A stretch of 7,996 nucleotides of DNA from Candidatus Aphodoplasma excrementigallinarum (GTDB lineage: Bacteria; Bacillota; Clostridia; UBA1381; UMGS1253), in assembly GCA_018713805.1 (NCBI GenBank), contig DVOF01000119.1:1-7996 (forward strand). The letters run 5' to 3'. The position numbers were made by a program, and so were the translations under genes. The notes under the pieces are model-generated. The model was given only the letters and a program-made list of their open reading frames with translations, made no database searches and had not been told where the DNA came from. Positions 1-6,429 of this stretch are shown here, in pieces. Every line of letters starts with the position of its first letter. Position 1 is the stretch's first letter.

Positions 1-30
1 CCTTTTATTCATATAATACAGTATAATGAT

Positions 31-56
31 GCCATATTTATGGCGTTTTTTATTTT
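31..56 (+). terminator. Possible small terminator at left edge
   Basis: The inverted repeat GCCAT-atta/ttt-ATGGC (31-44) forms a short stem and is followed on the plus strand by G and a T-rich run (46-56, six T, one A, four T). This arrangement fits a weak rho-independent terminator for a rightward transcript entering from beyond the left edge. It lies directly behind the nth stop codon on the other strand, so it could also help end nth transcription, although no T run follows the hairpin in that direction. The stem is short (5-6 bp), so the call is tentative. Confidence 0.4.
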
Positions 57-676
57 GCCTGCTTACACCCATCCCGGACAGGGCATTCGCCGCAGCGCGG
101 GCTGCGCGCTGTGCAGAATTCGCGCCCGAGCAGGACGAGCTGGTGACAAAACTTTGCGCTGTACGCCGGCGGGACGATCTTCCACAGGTCCATTTCAATT
201 TTCACGGGGTCGGTGTTTTTCGTCAGCCCCATGCGGTATGTAAGGCGTTTGCAGTGCGTGTCCACGACAATGGCCGGCCGCTTATACACGTCGCCGATAA
301 TTAGGTTGGCAATCTTGCGCCCCACGCCGGGCAGCGTCACCAAATCGTCGATGTTATCCGGCACCTTGCCGCCGTATACCTCACAGATACGCTTTGCCGA
401 ACCGATAATGTTCTTTGCCTTGTGGTTGTAAAAGCCCGTGGAGCGGATGTAGTCCATCAGCTCGGTTTCATCCGCCTCCGCGCAGTCGTACACAGTCGGG
501 TAACGCGCAAACAGCGCGGGCGTGACCATGTTGACGCGTTTATCGGTACATTGGGTCGCCAAAATGGCGGAAACGAGGAGCTGCCACGGGTCGCGGAACT
601 CGAGCGAGCAGTCCGCGTCGGGATATGTGCGTTCCAGCCCCTGCGTAATGCGGGCAAGCCGTTCCTGTTTTGTCAT
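50..676 (-). CDS. nth: Endonuclease III (DNA glycosylase/AP lyase)
   Basis: This is a base-excision repair enzyme that removes oxidised pyrimidines and cleaves the abasic strand by beta-elimination. The 208-residue product matches the family length (about 210). The helix-hairpin-helix LPGVGRK lies at residues 115-121, with the catalytic lysine at K121, and the catalytic aspartate is D139 in VVDTHC. The C-terminal 4Fe-4S loop has the classical spacing C188-x6-C195-x2-C198-x5-C204. The early motif LLVSAILATQCTD (33-45) is also typical. ATG at 676 is preceded by AAAGGATGA; the gene starts 6 bases after the stop of the AraC-type gene, so the two are probably co-transcribed. All key residues are present, and the assignment is firm. 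The co-transcription with a regulator gene is an inference from spacing. Confidence 0.96.
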   Translation of the reverse strand: MTKQERLARITQGLERTYPDADCSLEFRDPWQLLVSAILATQCTDKRVNMVTPALFARYPTVYDCAEADETELMDYIRSTGFYNHKAKNIIGSAKRICEVYGGKVPDNIDDLVTLPGVGRKIANLIIGDVYKRPAIVVDTHCKRLTYRMGLTKNTDPVKIEMDLWKIVPPAYSAKFCHQLVLLGREFCTARSPRCGECPVRDGCKQAK

Positions 677-682
677 GGGAAA

Positions 683-1516
683 TCATCCTTTCGGTGGGTA
701 TAGTTCGAGCGTGAGCCAAAGGGAAAACGCCCGGTTTTGCCTTTCACAGTATGGGGACAGGCGATACACTTCGATTTCAAGCCCCGCGCGCGGCCTGCGG
801 CCCTGCAAGTTAAGTGCGCTGCGCGCCTGTGCACGCATCTGGGGCATTATGTCGCCGGCGTATGCTTCGCCTGCACTTGTAAAAACGGCGTACTGACCGG
901 CAGGTATCGTCATTTGCGGCGTGCCGCCGCCTTCTTCCCGGCGTGCTATGACATATCTTCTGCCGTCCCAGATGCCGTACCATGTGCCAAAGCCGGCCTT
1001 GTCCGTCGCTTCGCAGACAGCGTCCGAGGTCCATAGCGCCTCGGCCTGAAGAAACCGTTCCTCTGGCGAAGCTGCCTGCACTTCTGCAAAAACTTGCAGC
1101 GGGATTGCGTTTGTGTTTACCAGTTTGTACTCCATATCGGTCGCCCCTTTTACAAAAATGTGAAAGGAGGCCGGCAGAAAGAGCGTCAATGCGGCGCCGC
1201 TGCTGCGCGTCGCGGCCGGCGCGATGCCGTGCTGCTTTTTAAACGCGCGGCAGAATGCGTCCGTGCTCTGGTAGCCGTACTTGAGCGCTATATCGATCAC
1301 CTTTGTCCCCGGCGTCCGCAGCTCAAGTGCGGCGCAGGTCAGCCGCCTGCGCCGGATATACTCGGACAACGGCATGGACGCAACGTGGCGGAACAGCCGC
1401 CGCAACCCGTCCGGCGTACACAGCGTTATGCGCGCCAGCGCGTCGATGTCGATTGTGCCGCATAGGTGCTCCTCGATATATGCCATTGCAGCGTTTAAAC
1501 GGTCCAGAAATTCCAT
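683..1516 (-). CDS. AraC-family regulator with GyrI-like effector domain
   Basis: This is a cytoplasmic transcription regulator of 277 residues. The N-terminal part is an AraC/XylS DNA-binding domain: the first helix-turn-helix is at about residues 21-45 and the second in about 72-100 (VIDIALKYGYQSTDAFCRAF), ending in the family's HGIAP motif. After a linker, residues about 128-277 form a GyrI-like/AraC effector-binding domain that starts MEYKLV and contains a FGTWYGIWDG stretch. Family members of this order (HTH first, ligand domain second) include Rob- and SoxS/BmrR-like sensors of small lipophilic compounds; the ligand here is unknown. An in-frame ATG at 1570 exists, but the start at 1516 is chosen because GGAGGG lies 9-10 bases before it and homology begins there (MEFLDRLNAA). 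The gene lies downstream of yjjPB in the same direction and may regulate that exporter, but this is not shown by the sequence. Confidence 0.9.
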   Translation of the reverse strand: MEFLDRLNAAMAYIEEHLCGTIDIDALARITLCTPDGLRRLFRHVASMPLSEYIRRRRLTCAALELRTPGTKVIDIALKYGYQSTDAFCRAFKKQHGIAPAATRSSGAALTLFLPASFHIFVKGATDMEYKLVNTNAIPLQVFAEVQAASPEERFLQAEALWTSDAVCEATDKAGFGTWYGIWDGRRYVIARREEGGGTPQMTIPAGQYAVFTSAGEAYAGDIMPQMRAQARSALNLQGRRPRAGLEIEVYRLSPYCERQNRAFSLWLTLELYPPKG

Positions 1517-1533
1517 CGGCCTCACCCTCCACC

Positions 1534-1545
1534 CAAAGTATAGCA
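1534..1545 (-). promoter_or_regulatory. Possible extended -10 promoter for the AraC gene
   Basis: On the minus strand the 75-base gap between yjjB and the AraC-type gene contains TGCTATACT, which is a TGn-extended -10 box (TATACT at 1542-1537). No good -35 hexamer is found 16-18 bases upstream, which extended -10 promoters can tolerate. The predicted start near 1530 would leave a leader of only about 14 bases, just enough for the ribosome binding site. The gene could instead be read from the yjjP promoter. Confidence 0.35.
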
Positions 1546-1591
1546 GGTTATACCGGGCTGTGCCCTGCATTTTTAAAACGGAATTTTCCGC

Positions 1592-2032
1592 CTACTGCCG
1601 CCGCACGAGCCGCTTTACGCCCTGCACGGCAAACGTGCCGACTGCGACGGCCATTGCCATTGCGCCGATGATGAGGACGGTACGTACGCCGGTCTGCGCG
1701 CCGGCCTGGAAGTCGCCGAAAACGAGAAGGCTCACCGTCCTATAGAGGTCGAGCCCCGGTACGAGCACAAAGATGGACGTGCTCAGGAAAACGAGCGCAG
1801 GCGACTTCCAAATGATCGCGCCCGCCTCGCTCATGAGCGAGATGCCCAGCGTCGCGGCAAAAAAGCACAGTAGCTCCGGCAGGGCAAGGAGCGTGAGCGC
1901 GGAGTAGAGCGCGTAGCCCAGCGTTCCAATCGCGCCGCAGACAGCAATCAGCCTGCGCGGCGCGCGGAACAAATATGCAAACGCGCATACGCCCGCAAAG
2001 CAAAATGGAAGGTGCAGCAAAAGCTCCGTCAC
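1592..2032 (-). CDS. yjjB: ThrE-type exporter, small subunit (YjjB/DUF3815)
   Basis: This is a 146-residue integral membrane protein, the C-terminal half of the ThrE threonine/serine exporter fold encoded as a separate subunit (YjjB, DUF3815). It is nearly all hydrophobic, with about four or five membrane segments (roughly residues 4-21, 28-50, 53-73, 78-97, 115-138), the family's LVPG motif at 90-93 and a basic end (KRLVRRQ). The start is taken as GTG at 2032: it overlaps the yjjP stop as GTGA, and GGAGG lies 6 bases before it inside the yjjP end. An upstream ATG at 2062 has no such site. The 4-base overlap implies translational coupling and a two-subunit transporter with YjjP. In E. coli YjjPB has been linked to succinate export, and ThrE in Corynebacterium to threonine/serine export; the substrate here is open. 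Confidence 0.88.
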   Translation of the reverse strand: MTELLLHLPFCFAGVCAFAYLFRAPRRLIAVCGAIGTLGYALYSALTLLALPELLCFFAATLGISLMSEAGAIIWKSPALVFLSTSIFVLVPGLDLYRTVSLLVFGDFQAGAQTGVRTVLIIGAMAMAVAVGTFAVQGVKRLVRRQ

Positions 2033-2805
2033 AGCGCACCTCCAATCCACCCATAGCACCACAATACGGCCCCGACGCCAAACGAGAGCGACAGCAGCAC
2101 GACGAGCACGTCGCCAAGGCGCGCCGCGCCGGAAACGAGGTCGCCGCGCACAGAGTCGCGTATTGCGCCAATCAGCGTCATACCGGGCAGCAGGGGCAAA
2201 ATGGCCGAGCCGATGATTACGCTAAGGCTGCCCGTGCCAAACATTGATATGGCAAGCACGGCCGCCAGTGCGCAGACGACGCCCCCGGCCAGGCTGGTGA
2301 TAAAGTAGTACAGGTCCGCGTCGCGGAACAAGGAGCAGACGAGCTGCGACAAAAACGCGCACGCTGCCGCGGCAAAAAACTCAAACACGCCGCCGCCCAT
2401 CAGCACGCTGAAACAGCCGATCGAAAAGGCGGACAGCGCCGGAGTGAGCAGGCGTCCCGTCTCCCCCTGCCCTTGCGGCGCGGAAAGCTCGCGCAGCGCG
2501 TCGGCGGGCGACATTTCTCCGCCGGCGAGCCGCCGGGCAATCTCGTTTGCGCGCGCGACTGCGCCGAGGTCCAAACGCCGCGCCCGTACCCGCGCCAGCG
2601 CGCTGTACGTCTTCCCGTCCTCCGCTGTCATATGGACGAGCACGCCCGTCGGGAGCGCAAGCACGTCGATCTCCTGCGTGCCGTACAGGCCGCAGAGCCG
2701 GCGCGCGGCCTCCTCTGCGCGGTAGGTCTCTCCCCCGTTTTCCAAAATGACGGCGGCAAGCCGCTTTGCCGCCTCAAGCAGCAGTTCCAGGTCCGTACGC
2801 GCCAC
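2029..2805 (-). CDS. yjjP: ThrE-type exporter, large subunit (YjjP/DUF1212)
   Basis: This 258-residue protein is the partner of YjjB in a split ThrE-family exporter. Residues 1-115 form the soluble N-terminal domain with the family signatures GGETYRAEEAARR (24-36), ALPTGV (50-55) and a basic RVRARRLDL stretch (72-80). Residues about 119-252 hold around five membrane segments, with the conserved LLPGMTLIGAIRD motif at 205-217 followed by GDLVSG. The start is GTG at 2805, with AGGAGG 7 bases before it. It is the first gene of the leftward block, directly behind the strong promoter at 2850-2878, and its stop overlaps the yjjB start. The cargo cannot be read from sequence: amino acids (threonine/serine) or dicarboxylates are the known choices for the family. 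Confidence 0.9.
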   Translation of the reverse strand: MARTDLELLLEAAKRLAAVILENGGETYRAEEAARRLCGLYGTQEIDVLALPTGVLVHMTAEDGKTYSALARVRARRLDLGAVARANEIARRLAGGEMSPADALRELSAPQGQGETGRLLTPALSAFSIGCFSVLMGGGVFEFFAAAACAFLSQLVCSLFRDADLYYFITSLAGGVVCALAAVLAISMFGTGSLSVIIGSAILPLLPGMTLIGAIRDSVRGDLVSGAARLGDVLVVLLSLSFGVGAVLWCYGWIGGAL

Positions 2806-2849
2806 GCCTCCGCCTCCTATCGTGCCAGTTTCTTTTTGTTTCTACCCTG

Positions 2850-2878
2850 ATTATAGCAAAAAGACTTGTCAATGACAA
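2850..2878 (-). promoter_or_regulatory. yjjP promoter (sigma-A type)
   Basis: Read on the minus strand, TTGTCA (2878-2873) is followed after exactly 17 bases by a perfect TATAAT (2855-2850), which also carries a TGC extension just upstream (TGCTATAAT). This is a near-consensus vegetative promoter pointing toward yjjP; the predicted start is near 2843 and the leader is about 38 bases. The -35 box is one arm of the palindrome at 2865-2879. Confidence 0.85.
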
Positions 2879-2879
2879 G
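2865..2879. promoter_or_regulatory. Palindrome forming both divergent -35 boxes
   Basis: The sequence CTTGTCA-A-TGACAAG is a perfect inverted repeat with 7-base arms and one central base. Each arm contains the TTGTCA -35 hexamer of one of the two divergent promoters, separated by a single base. The symmetry may simply reflect the mirrored -35 boxes, but the extra matching C/G at the outer ends would also suit a dimeric regulator. No regulator could be assigned. Confidence 0.7.
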
Positions 2880-2894
2880 AATTATCAGTATAAT
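2866..2894 (+). promoter_or_regulatory. glyA promoter (sigma-A type)
   Basis: On the plus strand TTGTCA (2866-2871) is followed after exactly 17 bases by a perfect TATAAT (2889-2894). The predicted start is near 2901, leaving an AT-rich leader of about 50 bases before glyA. The leader is too short for a known riboswitch class, and no terminator-like hairpin is seen in it. Confidence 0.85.
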
Positions 2895-2907
2895 ATACTA
2901 TAGTATA
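2894..2907. promoter_or_regulatory. Perfect 14-base palindrome at the glyA start point
   Basis: TATACTATAGTATA is identical to its reverse complement. It begins at the last base of the glyA -10 box and covers the predicted transcription start. That position is typical of an operator for a repressor that blocks open-complex formation. AT-rich sequence raises the chance of accidental palindromes, so function is an inference. Confidence 0.45.
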
Positions 2908-2949
2908 AACATAAATCTTAAATATATTTTAACAAAAGGAGAAAGCAGG

Positions 2950-4191
2950 ATGTTTCATTTTGAAAAGTTACAAAAGCAGGACCCCGAGGTTTTTGCAGCC
3001 GTTGAGAAGGAAATCGGCCGCCAGCGCAGCAAGATTGAGCTGATTGCGTCGGAGAATTTCGTAAGCGAGGCGGTTATGGAGGCGAACGGCACGCCCCTGA
3101 CGAATAAATACGCGGAAGGGTACCCGGGCAAGCGGTACTACGGCGGGTGCGAGTACGTCGATATCGTAGAGACGCTGGCGATCGAGCGCGCGAAGAAGAT
3201 TTTCGGCGCAGACCATGCCAACGTGCAGGCACACTCCGGCGCGCAGGCGAACATGGCGGTGTTTTTTGCCATGCTGACGCCCGGCGACACGGTGCTGAGC
3301 ATGAGCCTTGCGCACGGCGGGCATTTAAGCCACGGGAGCCCGGTCAACATGTCGGGCAAATACTTTAACATCGTGCCGTATGGCGTGGATGAAGTAAACA
3401 ATGTAATCGACTACGATAAGGTACGCGAGCTGGCGCTGGAGCATAAGCCGAAGCTGATTCTGGCTGGTGCGAGCGCGTACCCGCGCGTAATTGATTTTGA
3501 GAAGTTTGCAGAAATCGCAAAGGAAGCCGGCGCGTACCTGATGGTGGATATGGCGCATATCGCCGGCCTCGTTGCAGCTGGGCTGCATCCCAGTCCGGTC
3601 CCGTATGCGGACTTTGTGACGACGACGACGCACAAGACGCTGCGCGGCCCGCGCGGCGGCCTGATCCTCTGCAAGGAGGAATATGCAAAGGCGATCGACA
3701 AGGCGATCTTCCCTGGTATCCAGGGCGGCCCGCTCATGCACACCATTGCGGCAAAGGCGGTCTGCTTCGGGGAGGCGCTCACCGACGAATTTAAAGCGTA
3801 TCAGCAGCAGATCGTGAAAAATGCGAAGGCGCTGTCCGAGGAGCTGGTTCGCCAGGGCTTCAAGCTCGTGAGCGGGGGCACGGACAATCACCTGATGCTC
3901 GTCGATTTGACGGACATGGGCGTGACCGGCAAAGAGGCTGAGAAGATGCTTGACGACGTGTGCATCACGGTCAACAAAAACGCCATTCCGTTTGACACAA
4001 AGAGCCCGTTTATTACAAGCGGTATCCGTATCGGTACGCCGGCGGCGACGTCGCGCGGGTTTGTCGAGGAGGATATGGTCGAGATCGCAAAGCTGATTAA
4101 GATGACGATCAGCGAATTCGACACCAAGGCGGACGAGGTCCGCAGCCGCGTTGCCGCCCTGTGCGCAAAGCATCCGCTGTACGAGGAGTAA
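2950..4191 (+). CDS. glyA: Serine hydroxymethyltransferase
   Basis: This cytoplasmic pyridoxal-phosphate enzyme interconverts serine plus tetrahydrofolate and glycine plus 5,10-methylene-tetrahydrofolate, the main one-carbon supply. The 413-residue product fits the bacterial family length. PLP-binding lysine is K229 in TTTTHKTLRGPRGG, and D200 and H203 lie in VDMAHIAG. Also visible are the YAEGYPGKRYYGG substrate region (54-66), HSGAQAN (95-101) and the C-terminal SGIRIGTPAATSRG block that carries the carboxylate-binding arginine. The open frame extends upstream to 2866, but that part would be translated promoter; ATG at 2950 is chosen because AAGGAG (2936-2941) lies 8 bases before it and homology starts there. 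It is the first gene of the rightward operon, read from the promoter at 2866-2894; no terminator separates it from the next gene. Confidence 0.97.
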   Translation: MFHFEKLQKQDPEVFAAVEKEIGRQRSKIELIASENFVSEAVMEANGTPLTNKYAEGYPGKRYYGGCEYVDIVETLAIERAKKIFGADHANVQAHSGAQANMAVFFAMLTPGDTVLSMSLAHGGHLSHGSPVNMSGKYFNIVPYGVDEVNNVIDYDKVRELALEHKPKLILAGASAYPRVIDFEKFAEIAKEAGAYLMVDMAHIAGLVAAGLHPSPVPYADFVTTTTHKTLRGPRGGLILCKEEYAKAIDKAIFPGIQGGPLMHTIAAKAVCFGEALTDEFKAYQQQIVKNAKALSEELVRQGFKLVSGGTDNHLMLVDLTDMGVTGKEAEKMLDDVCITVNKNAIPFDTKSPFITSGIRIGTPAATSRGFVEEDMVEIAKLIKMTISEFDTKADEVRSRVAALCAKHPLYEE

Positions 4192-4234
4192 GGCCGGCGC
4201 ACAGGCTGTTTGGTAAGGATTTGGAGGTACATCT

Positions 4235-5197
4235 ATGCGCAATATGATTTCCGCTTTGACGCTTAGCCCCGCCATTGACAAAACGGTGTATATCGACGGC
4301 TTCCGGGTCGACGAGGTGAATAAGGCGCAGGGCTGCTGCCAGGTGCCCGGCTCAAAGGGCGTCAACGTCGCGCGCATTCTGGCGGCGTGCGGCGTCGAGT
4401 CCGTCTGCTTCGGCTTTATCGGCGGGGAGGGCGGCCGCTACGTGGCCGACGCGCTGCGCGCCGACGGCGTGAAAAGCGAGTTTGTCGACGTGGACTACGA
4501 CATCCGCACGAACATCAAGCTGGTCGACCTGCAAAGCGGAACCTATACGGATATCAACTTCCCGGGCGGTACGCCCAGCGCGCAGAACTTAGACGCGCTG
4601 CGCGCAAAGACGCGCGTGCTGGCGCGGGAGAGCGCGCTGATTGCGCTTGGGGGCAGCGTCCCGCCCGGCGTGGACGAGCGCATCTACTACGAGCTTGCCC
4701 AGATTGCAAACGAGGAGGGCGCGCGCGTGTCGCTCGACTGCTACAATGCGCCGCTGCGCCATGCACTCCGGGCAAAGCCGCTCGTAATCAAGCCGAACTT
4801 GGAGGAACTGGAGATGACGTTCGGACAGCGGTTTGCCACGCTGGAGGCGATTATTGAAAAGGCGCAGGCGCTCTGCCGCGACGGGATCGAGAATGTGCTC
4901 GTGTCGCTGGGCGCGGACGGCGCTGTCGCGGTGTGCGGCGGCGACGTGTTCCGGCTCTATACGGACGATCTGCCGGTTTATAACACGGTCGGCGCGGGCG
5001 ACGCGTTTTTGAGCGGGTTTTTATACGGCTGGAAAAACGGGATGGAGACGGTGGCGTGCCTGCGCCACTGCATATCCTTTTCACAGGCCGTTGTGTCGAG
5101 CCGGGCCGACGAGGCGAAAACGCTCGCCCAGCTTACGCGGTATGTGCCGACCGCGCGCGTCGAGCCGATCTATACCCAGGGAGGCGGACGCGGATGA
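4235..5197 (+). CDS. PfkB-family hexose-phosphate kinase (FruK/LacC-like)
   Basis: This 320-residue protein belongs to the 1-phosphofructokinase/tagatose-6-phosphate kinase branch of the ribokinase (PfkB) fold and should phosphorylate a sugar phosphate with ATP in the cytoplasm. It opens with TLSPAIDKTVYID (8-20), the family's typical start, and has the substrate loop GSKGVNVAR (38-46), GGSVPPGV (about 144-151), IKPNLEELE and the second PfkB signature NTVGAGDAFLSGF, whose catalytic base is D256. GGAGGT lies 7 bases before the ATG. The gene follows glyA after 43 bases with no terminator between, so it is probably in the same operon. No fructose PTS or lactose/tagatose gene lies nearby, so the exact substrate (fructose-1-phosphate is the commonest) is not settled and no gene symbol is given. 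Confidence 0.9.
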   Translation: MRNMISALTLSPAIDKTVYIDGFRVDEVNKAQGCCQVPGSKGVNVARILAACGVESVCFGFIGGEGGRYVADALRADGVKSEFVDVDYDIRTNIKLVDLQSGTYTDINFPGGTPSAQNLDALRAKTRVLARESALIALGGSVPPGVDERIYYELAQIANEEGARVSLDCYNAPLRHALRAKPLVIKPNLEELEMTFGQRFATLEAIIEKAQALCRDGIENVLVSLGADGAVAVCGGDVFRLYTDDLPVYNTVGAGDAFLSGFLYGWKNGMETVACLRHCISFSQAVVSSRADEAKTLAQLTRYVPTARVEPIYTQGGGRG

Positions 5198-5712
5198 AAG
5201 CGGAGAAGCTGTACCGCGAGGCGTGGCGGCTTTTAAATACGGTCACGCCGCTCTATGGCGATTGCGGGACGCTCTGCGGCGGCGCGTGCTGCGACGACGG
5301 CGGCAATGAGGACGCGGGCATGTACCTGTTCCCCGGCGAGGAGGCGATGTATACCGCCTGCCCGGCATGGATGCGCGTGGAGGAGTCGGCGTTCTGCTAC
5401 GGCGCGGCGGATACAAAGGCGCTCATCGCCATGTGCGACGGGACGTGCGTGCGCGCTATGCGACCGCTTGCGTGCCGGATTTTCCCGCTTACGCCGTATA
5501 AAAAGCCGGGCCAGCCGCTGCAAATTATCATGGACCCGCGCGCAAAGGCCATGTGCCCGCTGGCGCAGGCTGCCGCGGTTTCGGATTTGGACCCGCGGTT
5601 CGTGCGGGCGGTGCGGCTGATTTTTCTCGTGCTGCTGCGCAACCGGCAGGTGGCGGAGTTTGTGGAGGAGTTGTCGTATCTGCTCGACGAACAGATGCAG
5701 TTTTACGAATAA
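5194..5712 (+). CDS. YkgJ-type cysteine-cluster protein
   Basis: This is a 172-residue protein of the YkgJ/CxxxCxxxCC zinc- or iron-binding family, whose biochemical role is unknown. Its metal-ligand pattern is C24-x3-C28-x3-C32-C33 near the start, then C81-x3-C85, and the family hallmark RPLACRIFPL with C94, followed by MCPL with C121; ten cysteines in all. The C-terminal part (about 133-172) is helical in character and lacks cysteines. The ATG at 5194 overlaps the kinase stop as ATGA and has GGGAGG 9 bases before it; an earlier in-frame ATG at 5056 lies deep in the kinase gene and is not used. The overlap indicates translational coupling with the kinase. Whether it binds Zn or an Fe-S cluster cannot be decided from the sequence. 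Confidence 0.87.
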   Translation: MKAEKLYREAWRLLNTVTPLYGDCGTLCGGACCDDGGNEDAGMYLFPGEEAMYTACPAWMRVEESAFCYGAADTKALIAMCDGTCVRAMRPLACRIFPLTPYKKPGQPLQIIMDPRAKAMCPLAQAAAVSDLDPRFVRAVRLIFLVLLRNRQVAEFVEELSYLLDEQMQFYE

Positions 5713-5742
5713 ATAAATTTAAAATAGAAGGGAGGCCGCGCC

Positions 5743-6366
5743 ATGCAACTGATTGGTTCCTATGTGCTGCGGATGCTCCCTTTTTTGCTGTGCGCCGCGC
5801 CGGTTTACGCGCTCGTACGTTTTTTGCTGCTGCGCCGGCACAGGCGGCTTGGCAACCGGACGACGTTGTGGCACGAGGCCGGGCTTTTCGTGTTCGTCCT
5901 GTTTTTGACAGGGCTGTACTCGCAGGCGGTGGTGCCTGCGCTGCGCTTTGACACCTCAGGCATATCGGTTCCCGGCTTCTTGCAGGGGCGGGTCAACCTC
6001 GTCCCGTTTACCGTGTTTGCCGATACGTGGCGGGAGGTAGCAGAGGGGAATACGGCCTACTTTCTCATCAATTTCCTGGGCAATATCGGCATGTTTGCGC
6101 CAATCGGTTTCCTTGTGCCGCTTTTGTGGCAGGGGCTGGGCCGTACGGCGCTGGTTGGCTTCCTCTGTTCGCTGGCGATTGAGCTTTGCCAGCTTTTGCT
6201 GCCGCGCGGGACGGACGTGGACGACTTGTGGCTCAACACGCTTGGCGCGGCCCTGGGATATGGGCTGTTTTGGCTGTGCGGGCGGCTGTGGCCCGCGCTT
6301 GCGGCAAGGTTTTGGATGAAGCACCGGGCGGGAGAAGCTTTGGAAAACGAGTTGGATACAAAATAA
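5743..6366 (+). CDS. VanZ-family membrane protein
   Basis: This 207-residue integral membrane protein belongs to the VanZ-like family, named for the VanZ protein that gives low-level teicoplanin resistance in enterococci; most chromosomal members have no known function. Five membrane segments can be seen (about 7-30, 46-64, 106-128, 134-153 and 162-185). The conserved polar positions are present: NLVPF (85-89), NFLGN (110-114), P120-x-G122, E147 and Q150 in the fourth helix, then R155 and the DVDDLWLNTLGA block (158-169). GGGAGG lies 8-9 bases before the ATG. It is 30 bases behind the cysteine-cluster gene and is probably in the same operon. No van ligase or regulator gene accompanies it, so a resistance role is not supported by the context. 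Confidence 0.88.
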   Translation: MQLIGSYVLRMLPFLLCAAPVYALVRFLLLRRHRRLGNRTTLWHEAGLFVFVLFLTGLYSQAVVPALRFDTSGISVPGFLQGRVNLVPFTVFADTWREVAEGNTAYFLINFLGNIGMFAPIGFLVPLLWQGLGRTALVGFLCSLAIELCQLLLPRGTDVDDLWLNTLGAALGYGLFWLCGRLWPALAARFWMKHRAGEALENELDTK

Positions 6367-6429
6367 AATGGAATGAAAAGGCGTGTAGCAGATTATGAAA
6401 GAATTGAGTACTCGGGAGGCGGTGGGAGA

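Noticed and set aside
13..27. Two TATAAT hexamers close together near the left edge, suggesting a rightward promoter
   Set aside because: No plus-strand gene follows (nth is on the other strand), a -35 box would lie at or beyond the window edge, and a terminator-like hairpin comes directly after.
1579..1590. Inverted repeat CGGAA-tt-TTCCG behind the yjjB stop, as terminator or operator
   Set aside because: The loop is only two bases and no long T run follows, so it is not a credible terminator; as an operator it is too short to support alone.
2895..2949. Possible riboswitch in the glyA leader
   Set aside because: The leader is only about 50 bases, is nearly all A and T and has no GC-rich stem, so it is too small for glycine, SAM or tetrahydrofolate riboswitches.
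3325..4377. A 350-codon open frame on the minus strand across glyA
   Set aside because: It is antisense to a clearly real glyA. Long antisense frames are common in GC-rich genes, its product is rich in Arg, His and Ala with no recognisable motif, and no ribosome binding site supports it.
5743..6366. Glycopeptide resistance locus suggested by the VanZ-like protein
   Set aside because: No VanA/B-type ligase, VanX, VanY or VanRS gene is near; VanZ-like proteins are widespread in Firmicutes without any resistance link.
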